Source: Clostridium intestinale DSM 6191 (GTDB lineage Bacteria > Bacillota > Clostridia > Clostridiales > Clostridiaceae). Taken from it: a stretch of DNA of 64,000 bases. A model generated the notes under the pieces. The model was not told where the DNA came from. It worked only from the letters and a program-made list of their open reading frames with translations, and searched no databases. Made by a program: the position numbers and the translations under genes. Shown here in pieces: positions 45,934 to 53,137 of the stretch (its first letter is position 1; every line of letters starts with the position of its first letter). The DNA is taken from NCBI RefSeq assembly GCF_900130055.1, contig NZ_FQXU01000005.1, positions 495,857 through 559,856 of the forward strand, given 5' to 3'.

Positions 45934-45990
45934 GTTTTTGGATAGAGACGTCTTTATACTAATTGCAGATAAATTTGGAGAGTGATTTTA

Positions 45991-46545
45991 GTGAAAACAG
46001 TTTATGAAACTGAAAGACTTTTATTAAAAGTAGTGGATAAATCATATTCAGAAATGGTTCTTGATTATTATTTAAGAAATAAGTCCTTTTTAGAAGCCTG
46101 GGAACCTGTGAGAAATGAAGAGTTTTATACAAAGCAATATCATGAGGAGCAGCTAGATAAAGAACTAACAGAAATTAAAAATAATAATTCATTTAGACTA
46201 TGGGTATTTAAAAAGGAAGATGATTCTAAAATAATAGGTTCTATAGCCTTTACTAATATAGTAAGAGGGATATTTTTATCAACTTATCTTGGTTATAGAT
46301 CAGATCAAGACGAAATAAATAAAGGATATATAACGGAGGCAATTCAAAAAGGAATTGAAATTATATTTAATGAGTATGGGTTGCACAGAATTGAAGCTAA
46401 TATTATGCCAAAAAACAAAATGTCTTTAAGAGTAGTTGAGAAATTAGGTTTTTATAATGAAGGATTATCATATAAATATTTAAAGATAAATGGAAATTGG
46501 GAAGATCATATACATATGGTTTTATTAAATAATAATATTAAATAA
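45991..46545 (+). CDS. GNAT acetyltransferase (RimJ/RimL type)
   Basis: 184 residues from GTG 45991, with GGAG at 45977-45980; an upstream GTG at 45982 is too close to that site. YETERLLLKVVDKSYSE is the usual RimJ/L N-terminus, and the CoA-binding region reads GYRSDQDEINKGYITEAI with HRIEANIMPKNKMSLRVVEKLGF after it. Likely N-acetylates a protein or peptide. A bidirectional terminator lies after it. Confidence 0.88.
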   Translation: MKTVYETERLLLKVVDKSYSEMVLDYYLRNKSFLEAWEPVRNEEFYTKQYHEEQLDKELTEIKNNNSFRLWVFKKEDDSKIIGSIAFTNIVRGIFLSTYLGYRSDQDEINKGYITEAIQKGIEIIFNEYGLHRIEANIMPKNKMSLRVVEKLGFYNEGLSYKYLKINGNWEDHIHMVLLNNNIK

Positions 46546-46559
46546 GGGTGTAGAAAATA

Positions 46560-46597
46560 AAGGAGCACTTCATAAGCGAAGTACTTCTTATTTTTAT
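46560..46597. terminator. Terminator between the acetyltransferase and the convergent gene
   Basis: 12-base arms (46560-46571 with 46578-46589), one wobble and one mismatch, followed by a T-rich run. Confidence 0.65.
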
Positions 46598-47721
46598 TTA
46601 GAATATTCTCCATACTCACAGCCAGTATTTCTAATTTCCATGTGATCAATAAGAACTTTTTCAGTGCCTTTTTTTTCATATAGCTTAATTTCACCATATC
46701 CCGTGCCACCATTCCACAATCTATTATGAAGTTTTTTACCGTTTGGAGCTTCATAATTTATTAAAAGCATTTCTGATTTTGGACATTCTAAGGTTAGTTC
46801 CATTATTGAGTCTGAATTACTGGAATTAACAAACCATTTATTAATACTCTCTCCTTCAGTAAATCCAAACTCTACATTTGATTTCTCCCAAAACTTTGAG
46901 AAATTATATTCATACATTTTTCCTTCATAATATAAAGCAACTAAAATCTTTCTATCTAGAGCTACACCTAAAACTTTAGGTTTTCCACCTCCTACCTCAA
47001 CGGCAGAATTGGTTAAAGTTTTATTTGTAATCAAACTTTTTATATTGCAGCTGCTTATCCATAACCAAGGAGATGTAAAATCTTTTCCCCAGTTTTTATC
47101 AGCATAACCATAAGATTTTTCAGGAATAACATCATAAACCTCACCATCAAGAACAACTATCCCTGAATATTCGGTTTTAATTCCTTCTGCATGCCAAAAC
47201 ATTTCAAAGGCATTTAAGTTACGTAAGGATTTAGAGGCTCCTAACCCAACATTATAAGTAATCTTTTTATTAACAGAAAGCTTCCAAGACATTTGGCCAG
47301 CATCACACATATATTCAGGATGGTCTTTAGCATCTTCAGGAGTAACCCTACAGTGACCTTCTATATGTTTTTCAGTTAATGTACACTCTCCAATTTTCAC
47401 ATTCAAAACATTTTCGGCAGAAGAGAAAGAGTTGATTGGATAAAAGTTATGTATTTGTTTAGCATTTTCACCCCAAAATCCAACCTTAATCAAAGCATAA
47501 GAAGGTTTTACTCCATTTTTTATATTCTCAGGAAGTTGTCCCAAAATAGCTTTTTCTCCACCTAAAGCAGGGTTACAAACAAAGTATTCAACAAAAAAGG
47601 CTTTAGCTTCACCAGTTTTTGTATTATAACCAGTGAAATTATGCCACCACCAGTCGTACCCTTCTTTAGCTAAAGGGCCTTTAAGCATATATAAATTTCT
47701 ACTTAAATCACTTTTATTCAT
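46594..47721 (-). CDS. Tocopherol-cyclase-like domain protein
   Basis: 375 residues from ATG 47721 with GAGG upstream. Long, all-beta protein with the tocopherol-cyclase family features: WHNFTGYNT, FFVEYF, and SYGYADKNWGKDFTSPWLWI near the middle, the last being the most diagnostic. Real tocopherol synthesis is not expected in an anaerobe, so another lipid or glycan substrate is likely. No signal peptide or membrane segment. Leftward, facing the acetyltransferase. Confidence 0.75.
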   Translation of the reverse strand: MNKSDLSRNLYMLKGPLAKEGYDWWWHNFTGYNTKTGEAKAFFVEYFVCNPALGGEKAILGQLPENIKNGVKPSYALIKVGFWGENAKQIHNFYPINSFSSAENVLNVKIGECTLTEKHIEGHCRVTPEDAKDHPEYMCDAGQMSWKLSVNKKITYNVGLGASKSLRNLNAFEMFWHAEGIKTEYSGIVVLDGEVYDVIPEKSYGYADKNWGKDFTSPWLWISSCNIKSLITNKTLTNSAVEVGGGKPKVLGVALDRKILVALYYEGKMYEYNFSKFWEKSNVEFGFTEGESINKWFVNSSNSDSIMELTLECPKSEMLLINYEAPNGKKLHNRLWNGGTGYGEIKLYEKKGTEKVLIDHMEIRNTGCEYGEYSK

Positions 47722-47879
47722 ATCCAATACCTCATTGCAATAATTTTAATTTTATTATAACATAAATAATAACAAAACTTGAGGATTCACAATTCTTAAA
47801 GAAAAAATAACCATATTTTAATCTGTTTCTAATTAAAATGGTTAATAATATAAACAATAAGAAAAAAAGGGGGCACAAA

Positions 47880-48452
47880 ATGGATATATTAAGAAGAATA
47901 CATACATTTGATAATTATATACTATTCACTATAAGTAGACGTATTAAAAATAGATATTTAGATAAAGCGATGCCCATGATAACTAGCTTAGGCAACTTGG
48001 GTATTATATGGATTATAATAGCTGGGGTTTTGATGATAAATGAAGAGCGTAGATTAATTGGAGAAGTAGTTCTATTAACTTTGATTATCAGTACTTTAGT
48101 TGGAGAAGGAATTATAAAACATATAGTTAGAAGAGCACGACCATGTAGTTATAAGGAGAGTATGCACTTATTAATTGACAAGCCTTTATCATATTCTTTT
48201 CCATCAGGGCATACCTTATCATCATTTGCTGTTGCAGAAGTTTTATCAGCGTATTTTGTGCAGTTTAGAATAATATTTTTAGCTATAGCTTTCTTAATAG
48301 CTTTATCAAGAATTTATTTATATGTCCATTACCCAACAGATGTAATAGCAGGAATGATAATTGGTATAGTCTGCTCTAAGATAGTCTTTATAATATTGCA
48401 GGGGGGATATCTTCAGGGAATGATTTTATTAGATAGAATATTTACATATTAG
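47880..48452 (+). CDS. PAP2-family membrane phosphatase
   Basis: 190 residues from ATG 47880 with AAAGGGGG upstream (the frame opens at 47838). Five helices. Motifs: RRARPCSY (motif 1), SFPSGHTLSS (motif 2) and SRIYLYVHYPTDV (motif 3), a complete PAP2 site. Probably dephosphorylates undecaprenyl or other lipid phosphates. It differs from the DgkA fusion at 4.6 kb, which lacks a clear motif 1. Its last four codons are duplicated at 57068. Confidence 0.9.
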   Translation: MDILRRIHTFDNYILFTISRRIKNRYLDKAMPMITSLGNLGIIWIIIAGVLMINEERRLIGEVVLLTLIISTLVGEGIIKHIVRRARPCSYKESMHLLIDKPLSYSFPSGHTLSSFAVAEVLSAYFVQFRIIFLAIAFLIALSRIYLYVHYPTDVIAGMIIGIVCSKIVFIILQGGYLQGMILLDRIFTY

Positions 48453-48524
48453 CATAGAAATCTTTATTTTAATGACAGGGAACGTATATTCTGGTATAAT
48501 GTACAGGCATTAAAATAAAGGGTG
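48437..48524 (+). repeat. 88-bp segment duplicated at 57068, copy 1 (native)
   Basis: Covers the last four codons of the PAP2 gene and the promoter of the next gene. It matches 57068-57155 with three mismatches. Inside is a promoter ATGACA (48472-48477), 17 bp, TATAAT (48495-48500) with TGG before it, flanked by a perfect 13-bp inverted repeat (CTTTATTTTAATG 48462-48474 and CATTAAAATAAAG 48508-48520). Confidence 0.92.
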
Positions 48525-48533
48525 TGTTTAGAT

Positions 48534-48929
48534 ATGCTAAAAAGAACTCATTTGGCTATGGGAATTGCAACTACAATTACACTCGTCACAAAAGATAATA
48601 TGCTAATAGTTCCAATAGCATTAGTAGGATCCATAGCCCCAGATTGGGATATATACCTTGGAATAAAACACAGAACCCTTACACATTCATTATTGGCACT
48701 TGGGATAAGCTCTTATTTTCTTTATACCTTTAATGAACAGTTAGGAATCTTATGGGGAGTAAATTATTTTACCCATTTATTTTTAGATTCCTTAACCAAG
48801 GCTGGTGTTCCATTTTTATATCCCCTTAAGAAAAAACATTATGGTTTTAAATTATTTAAAACAGGTGGAGCAGAGGACTTTTTTATAGGTCTGTTACTTA
48901 TATACATAATATTTTCTTTGGTTAAATAA
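48534..48929 (+). CDS. DUF457/YdjM-family membrane hydrolase-like protein
   Basis: 131 residues from ATG 48534; AAAGGGTG lies ~10 bases upstream (a GTG at 48522 lies inside that site). Family features: LKRTHLAMG at the start, APDWDIYLGIKHRTLTHSL and THLFLDSLTKAGV; His/Asp residues suggest a metal-dependent membrane hydrolase. Four helices. Its promoter lies within the 88-bp repeat. A long terminator follows. Confidence 0.85.
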   Translation: MLKRTHLAMGIATTITLVTKDNMLIVPIALVGSIAPDWDIYLGIKHRTLTHSLLALGISSYFLYTFNEQLGILWGVNYFTHLFLDSLTKAGVPFLYPLKKKHYGFKLFKTGGAEDFFIGLLLIYIIFSLVK

Positions 48930-48940
48930 AGAAAATATAA

Positions 48941-48990
48941 GAAAAGAGATATGTCATGCTAAGTAAATTAGTATGGCAAATCTCTTTTTT
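48941..48990 (+). terminator. Terminator after the DUF457 gene
   Basis: Long stem AAAGAGAT...CATGCTAA with TTAGTATGGCAAATCTCTTT (an internal loop) then T6. Confidence 0.75.
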
Positions 48991-49082
48991 GTATAGGAAA
49001 GAATTAGTAGTAGAGGCATAATAATAGACTCAGAGTATTAGTAAAGGGAATGGTAATAAAACATTCGATAAATTAAGTATGT

Positions 49083-49126
49083 CTTCATTATATCTTCATA
49101 TAAAAATAGTAAACTCATAATAAAAT
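49083..49126 (+). promoter_or_regulatory. CTTCAT tandem operator (11-bp period) before the NlpC/P60 gene
   Basis: CTTCATT (49083-49089) and CTTCATA (49094-49100), starts 11 bp apart, with a putative -10 TAAAAT at 49121-49126. No recognisable -35, so activation by an OmpR-type regulator is plausible. Same pattern at 52580 and 56441. Confidence 0.5.
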
Positions 49127-49157
49127 TATTGTTGCAGATAATTTAATAAACAATTGA

Positions 49158-49203
49158 GGGGAGGAAGGGTATTACTGAGTTAATATAGTAATACTGTGAT
49201 GTT
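49158..49203 (+). promoter_or_regulatory. Distant Shine-Dalgarno joined to the ATG by a hairpin
   Basis: GGGGAGGAAGGG (49158-49169) lies over 30 bases before ATG 49204. Between them is an 8-bp inverted repeat (GTATTACT 49169-49176 with AGTAATAC 49187-49194). When folded, about nine unpaired bases separate stem and ATG. No in-frame upstream start exists, since a TAA at 49189-49191 blocks it. Confidence 0.4.
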
Positions 49204-50427
49204 ATGAAGAAAAAAGCAATATCAGCTTTACTTATTGTTTCACTATTATTTGGAACAGGTGTACAAGTATTTGCTGAACCTTTAACAGAAGAACAGCAGC
49301 AAGTACTTAATGAAAAGGGCGAAAAGGTATCAGAAGCTGAAAGTAAGTATGCGGAACTACAAAATAAAGTAGACGAGCTAGACATGCAAATACAGCCAAT
49401 AGCTATAGCTGTAGAGGAAAATCTTACGAGGATTGCAGATGCAAATAATCAAATAGAAAGCATTAAGAAACAAATACAAGAAACAAAAAAAGAATTAGAA
49501 GAAAAAGAGGAAATCTTTGGATTAAGAATGCGAGTGCTTTATAAATCTGGCGGACAAGCAAGTTATATTGGAATTTTATTAAGTTCTAATAGTTTAGGTG
49601 ATTTAATTGCTAAAGCTCAAGCAGTTGGAAAGGTAATGAGCTTAGATAAACAAATTATAGGTGATCTTGAGGATAAACAAAAAGAGTATAATGACCATAT
49701 ATCCAACTTAGAAGGTAATATTCAAGAAATTGAATTATTAAACAAAGATAATAAGGTTAAATTAGATGAGCTAAATAAGAAAAAAGAGGAACAAATGGTA
49801 TACATAAATCAAGCTAAAAAGGAGTATGAAAAATTTGCCACAGATTTAGCAACAACAGAGAGAGAATTATATAAGCCATTTGAAACTATAATTAATAATT
49901 CTGGCAGTACAGTTAATGATTTAAATAATGCGATTTCAACTTTAAGAGAGTTAAGAAAGAATGTTAAGAGTTCAGAGATTGATGGTGAGTTAGTAAACTT
50001 AATTGAAAAAGCCAAAACTTTAGTTCAGCAAAAACAAGCACCAGTGACTACATTAAGCAGGGGAGGGAGTGTTGCACCTGCGACTGGTTCAGCATCAAGT
50101 TCAACTTTGCTTTCCATAGCTTATAGTAAACTAGGCTCTAAATATGTTTATGGAGCCACTGGTCCAAATGTATTTGATTGTTCTGGATTTACACAGTATG
50201 TTTTTAAACAAGTAGGCATATCTTTATCTAGAACTACATTTACACAAATAAATGATTGAGTTCCTGTGAACTATTCTGATCTACAACCAGGAGACTTAGT
50301 GTTTACGAGTCCGGGACATATGGGCATATATGTAGGAGGAGGGCAAATAATACATGCACCTCAAACAGGCGATGTAGTGAAGGTTTCAAAAATTTGGTCA
50401 TTCTATGCGGCTAGAAGAGTTATGTAG
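49204..50427 (+). pseudogene. Coiled-coil NlpC/P60 cell-wall hydrolase interrupted by in-frame TGA
   Basis: Signal peptide (about 1-25), a long PcsB/CwlO-like coiled coil (about 30-240), a linker and an NlpC/P60 domain. Catalytic Cys in NVFDCSGF (~326). A TGA at 50257-50259 stops translation after 351 residues, but the same frame continues for 55 codons with the rest of the domain (LQPGDLVFTSPGHMGIYVGG, then IIHAPQ) to TAG 50425-50427, total 407 codons. The stop replaces what is most likely a Gly codon (GGA to TGA). Without the tail the catalytic His (GHMGIY) is missing, so the short product should be inactive. It may be a recent nonsense mutation, a sequencing error or a readthrough site. 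Confidence 0.85.
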
Positions 50428-50509
50428 AATGAAAACTTTATATTTTGGATAGTTTGGATGGAACAAAAAAATATAAATTTATCTATAGAAAATCCTAATG
50501 TATAAATAG

Positions 50510-50547
50510 AAGAAGCATCTTATTGTAGTTTGAGATGCTTCTTTTTT
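50510..50547 (+). terminator. Terminator after the NlpC/P60 gene
   Basis: Stem AAGAAGCATCT (50510-50520) with AGATGCTTCTT (50533-50543) and T run. Confidence 0.88.
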
Positions 50548-50676
50548 AATAATCATTAATCTTTATAGGTAATTATATAATATATTCAGACATTGTTTAT
50601 GCCTACGTAATCTACATCATGATATTATATAGAATAACATAAACTGTAAGTAATTTGTATAAAGTGGTAATAAGAT

Positions 50677-52491
50677 TTACTTAATGTATTTATTTCTGAT
50701 TTCCTCTAGATTTGCAGAATTCAGGTCAGTTACAGATTCGATTAATCCAAGTAATTGACCATCATAGAATATTCCATATGGACCAGAGCTATCTATAGTG
50801 AATTTTAATTCAATAACTCCTTTTTTTCCTGTAAATTCTTTAACGAGGTCACCTGTATACATATCTTTTATGAAAAAGTCACTTTCAGGGTTATCAAAAG
50901 AATTCAAATCTAGCGAAAGATTTGTGCTAATACCTTTATTAATTACAATAATAAGTGGATCGATCTCATATCCAATTCCCTTTATTGTTATCTCTTGATT
51001 TTTATTAGATGTTTGAGCTTTTTTTACTAATCTATCAGTAGATACCTTGCTTATATCATTCCCGTAGATACTTGTCTTTATCTCTTGTGAAGCAGATTCA
51101 GATGAAGTATCACCAGAGGAGTCTCCACTGGTTCCAGATATAGAATCAAGATCATCTACCACCTTTATAGTTCCACCAATCATACCCATCCAACAACTAA
51201 ACTTAATATCCTTAGTTCCAGGAGTAAATTCTAATATATTTTCTCCACTTTTAAGTTTTAATTGTTTATTTAAGGACGGAATCACTAGGGTGCTATTACA
51301 AGAATTAAGCTGTTTTCCATCAACAATTAACTTAACAGGAGTCCCTTTTTCAATATAGGATACACTTGGAGTATAGCCTCTACTACTAGCAGTCATTTTT
51401 AAAATCTGAACTCCGTTTTCTAGAGTTGCTTTATTTGAGGAGTCTGAAGATGCAGAGCTTTTGTTATTGGTAGATGAACTAACATCTCCGTTAGTAGTTT
51501 TAATTTCTTCAATCTTTGATGATATTAAATTCAATGGGTTAATACTTATGCCAGCTAGTGATAATCCACGGTTTCCCATAATAAGACCAAGAACTACTAT
51601 AAGAATTCCACTGAATTTTAGTATTTTTTTCGTGTAACTTTTACTTAGAAGTCCTGATATTGCACCGAATGTCAGCATCAGTGGAACTGTACCTAAAGAA
51701 AATACAAACATAGATAAGGCACCTTTTACGGCACTGCCTGTACCTAAAGCGAAAAGTTGCATAGTTTGAAGTGGACCACAAGGCATAAGTCCATTTAAAA
51801 GACCTACTAAAAATGGAGTTTTGTTTTTACTCTTATTATTACATGCAAAGCTAGGTAACTTAATGTTAAATCTTCTGAATATGCTAAATCCAGCCATATT
51901 AAACCCCATCATAACCATAAATACTCCAGCGAATATTTGAAGAGCTGCTTTAGTCATAATTGAAAGAGAAAATACTGATCCGATAGCACCGACTATACCA
52001 CCTAAAATAGTGTAAGATATAACTCTTCCTAGATTATATAGCATTGCTGGTTGCATAGACTGAAATTTGTTTTTACTTTCTTTTAATAAGCTTTGTGAAA
52101 GCATTATACCACCACACATACCTACACAGTGAATAGAAGTAAAAATACCAACTATGAAAAGCACTGCATAAGATGCATTACTAAGTTTTGAATCCATATC
52201 AAAACCACTAGTATTTAATCCAAGTAGTACAATGGCAGTCACTATAATAAGAAGTCCAATAATCTTATAACCATTAGATTTCTCAGTACTATAACCAGCA
52301 TTTACTATAGCTGTTTTAATTTTTCTTATTGAACATAAATCTTCATCATATTCAACTATAGCAGATTGTCTAGTATAATTTGCTTTGACGTTCAACACTC
52401 CATTTAATTTTTTTATAGACCTTTCAACTCTGGTTTCACACGATGTACAAGTCATATCATAGACTTTAAGTCTTTCTCTTTTAATACTCAT
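50677..52491 (-). CDS. HMA domain / DsbD-like (UreH/SafE) membrane / cupredoxin-like fusion
   Basis: 604 residues from ATG 52491, with GGAGG upstream on the minus strand. Order: an N-terminal heavy-metal HMA domain (DMTCTSCE), a six-helix DsbD_2/SafE-like membrane domain with CVGMCGG and LNGLMPCGP Cys motifs, a Ser/Thr linker, a cupredoxin-like domain (GTPVKLIVDGKQLNSC, IKFSCWMGMIGGTI) and a further C-terminal beta domain. Proteins of this design occur next to copper genes in clostridia and are thought to move copper or electrons across the membrane. Divergent from csoR across 349 bases. Confidence 0.82.
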   Translation of the reverse strand: MSIKRERLKVYDMTCTSCETRVERSIKKLNGVLNVKANYTRQSAIVEYDEDLCSIRKIKTAIVNAGYSTEKSNGYKIIGLLIIVTAIVLLGLNTSGFDMDSKLSNASYAVLFIVGIFTSIHCVGMCGGIMLSQSLLKESKNKFQSMQPAMLYNLGRVISYTILGGIVGAIGSVFSLSIMTKAALQIFAGVFMVMMGFNMAGFSIFRRFNIKLPSFACNNKSKNKTPFLVGLLNGLMPCGPLQTMQLFALGTGSAVKGALSMFVFSLGTVPLMLTFGAISGLLSKSYTKKILKFSGILIVVLGLIMGNRGLSLAGISINPLNLISSKIEEIKTTNGDVSSSTNNKSSASSDSSNKATLENGVQILKMTASSRGYTPSVSYIEKGTPVKLIVDGKQLNSCNSTLVIPSLNKQLKLKSGENILEFTPGTKDIKFSCWMGMIGGTIKVVDDLDSISGTSGDSSGDTSSESASQEIKTSIYGNDISKVSTDRLVKKAQTSNKNQEITIKGIGYEIDPLIIVINKGISTNLSLDLNSFDNPESDFFIKDMYTGDLVKEFTGKKGVIELKFTIDSSGPYGIFYDGQLLGLIESVTDLNSANLEEIRNKYIK

Positions 52492-52559
52492 AAAATCCTC
52501 CAATAAATATGTCATATATTTTAAGTTATAAGTAAAATATATAAAATAATTATGTAAGT

Positions 52560-52612
52560 TATATGAAGGTAAAAAATCTCTTCATATATTCTTCATAAGA
52601 ATTATTTATTAT
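52560..52612. promoter_or_regulatory. CTTCAT tandem repeat and dyad in the copper intergenic region
   Basis: CTTCATA (52580-52586) and CTTCATA (52591-52597), 11 bp apart, plus TATATGAAG (52560-52568) inverted to CTTCATATA (52580-52588). TATTAT at 52607-52612 could be a plus-strand -10; a TATAAC on the minus strand sits about 28 bases beyond a degenerate pair in the other direction. Same motif class as 49083 and 56441. Confidence 0.4.
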
Positions 52613-52652
52613 ATAGCTGTGGTTAAAATTTTTTTGAAGGAGTTGTAGTAAT

Positions 52653-52709
52653 ATGAAAAATACAAGGGAAAAAGTAAATACAAATTATTTTTATAAAATA
52701 TGGGATTGA
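52653..52709 (+). CDS. Possible 18-residue leader peptide before csoR
   Basis: ATG 52653 behind GAAGGAG (52636-52642), 18 codons to TGA, basic and aromatic. Could be a leader or chance. No other ORF occurs in the 52492-52839 gap, which otherwise holds the CTTCAT site and the CsoR-like operator. Confidence 0.25.
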   Translation: MKNTREKVNTNYFYKIWD

Positions 52710-52734
52710 GAGAGTAAATTTTTTTATATTTACA

Positions 52735-52750
52735 ACACCCCTGGGGAGTG
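52735..52750 (+). promoter_or_regulatory. CsoR-type operator
   Basis: ACACCCCTGGGGAGTG is a near-palindrome with the C4...G4 core characteristic of CsoR sites, in a GC-poor region where such a run stands out. It lies 90 bases before the csoR ATG. Confidence 0.6.
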
Positions 52751-52839
52751 GAGTAGGTAAGTTTGAGAGAAGTAGTCGAGTTAGTGCATGTAATCATAAG
52801 GAAAAAACTCGATAGACATACATTGGAAGGAGTAGAATA

Positions 52840-53106
52840 ATGAATCAAGATAAGAATAAAGCTTTGATGGCATTAAGAACTTCTAAGGGGCAAATTGAAG
52901 GAATAATTAAAATGATAGAAGATGAAAGATATTGTGTGGATATATCAAACCAAATTATTGCAGCGCAAGCTCTTTTAAAAAAAGCTAATATGTTGATTTT
53001 GAAACAGCACATACATCATTGCGTAAAAGATTCCATAAATAAAAGTAATGGTGAAGAGAAAATAGATGAGATAATAGGTATTTTATCTAAGATAACAGAT
53101 AAGTAA
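52840..53106 (+). CDS. csoR: Copper-sensing repressor CsoR
   Basis: 88 residues. The CsoR/RcnR family helical fold carries Cys32, His57 and Cys61, the C-H-C copper site with the same spacing (25 and 4) as Mycobacterium CsoR. Conserved [21 protein letters not shown] is at the N-terminus. When Cu(I) binds, it leaves the operator and copper export genes are expressed. It is the first gene of csoR-copA-copZ. Confidence 0.93.
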   Translation: MNQDKNKALMALRTSKGQIEGIIKMIEDERYCVDISNQIIAAQALLKKANMLILKQHIHHCVKDSINKSNGEEKIDEIIGILSKITDK

Positions 53107-53137
53107 GTATTATAAGATTTGTAAGGAGGAAATTTAT

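Noticed and set aside
48437..48524. MITE or small insertion element with 13-bp terminal inverted repeats
   Set aside because: The duplicated segment contains the last codons of the PAP2 gene and extends outside the inverted repeat on both sides, with no target-site duplication; a segmental copy explains it better.
50257..50259. TGA as selenocysteine codon
   Set aside because: The position is outside the catalytic Cys, where a Gly is expected, and no SECIS-like stem was seen directly after it.
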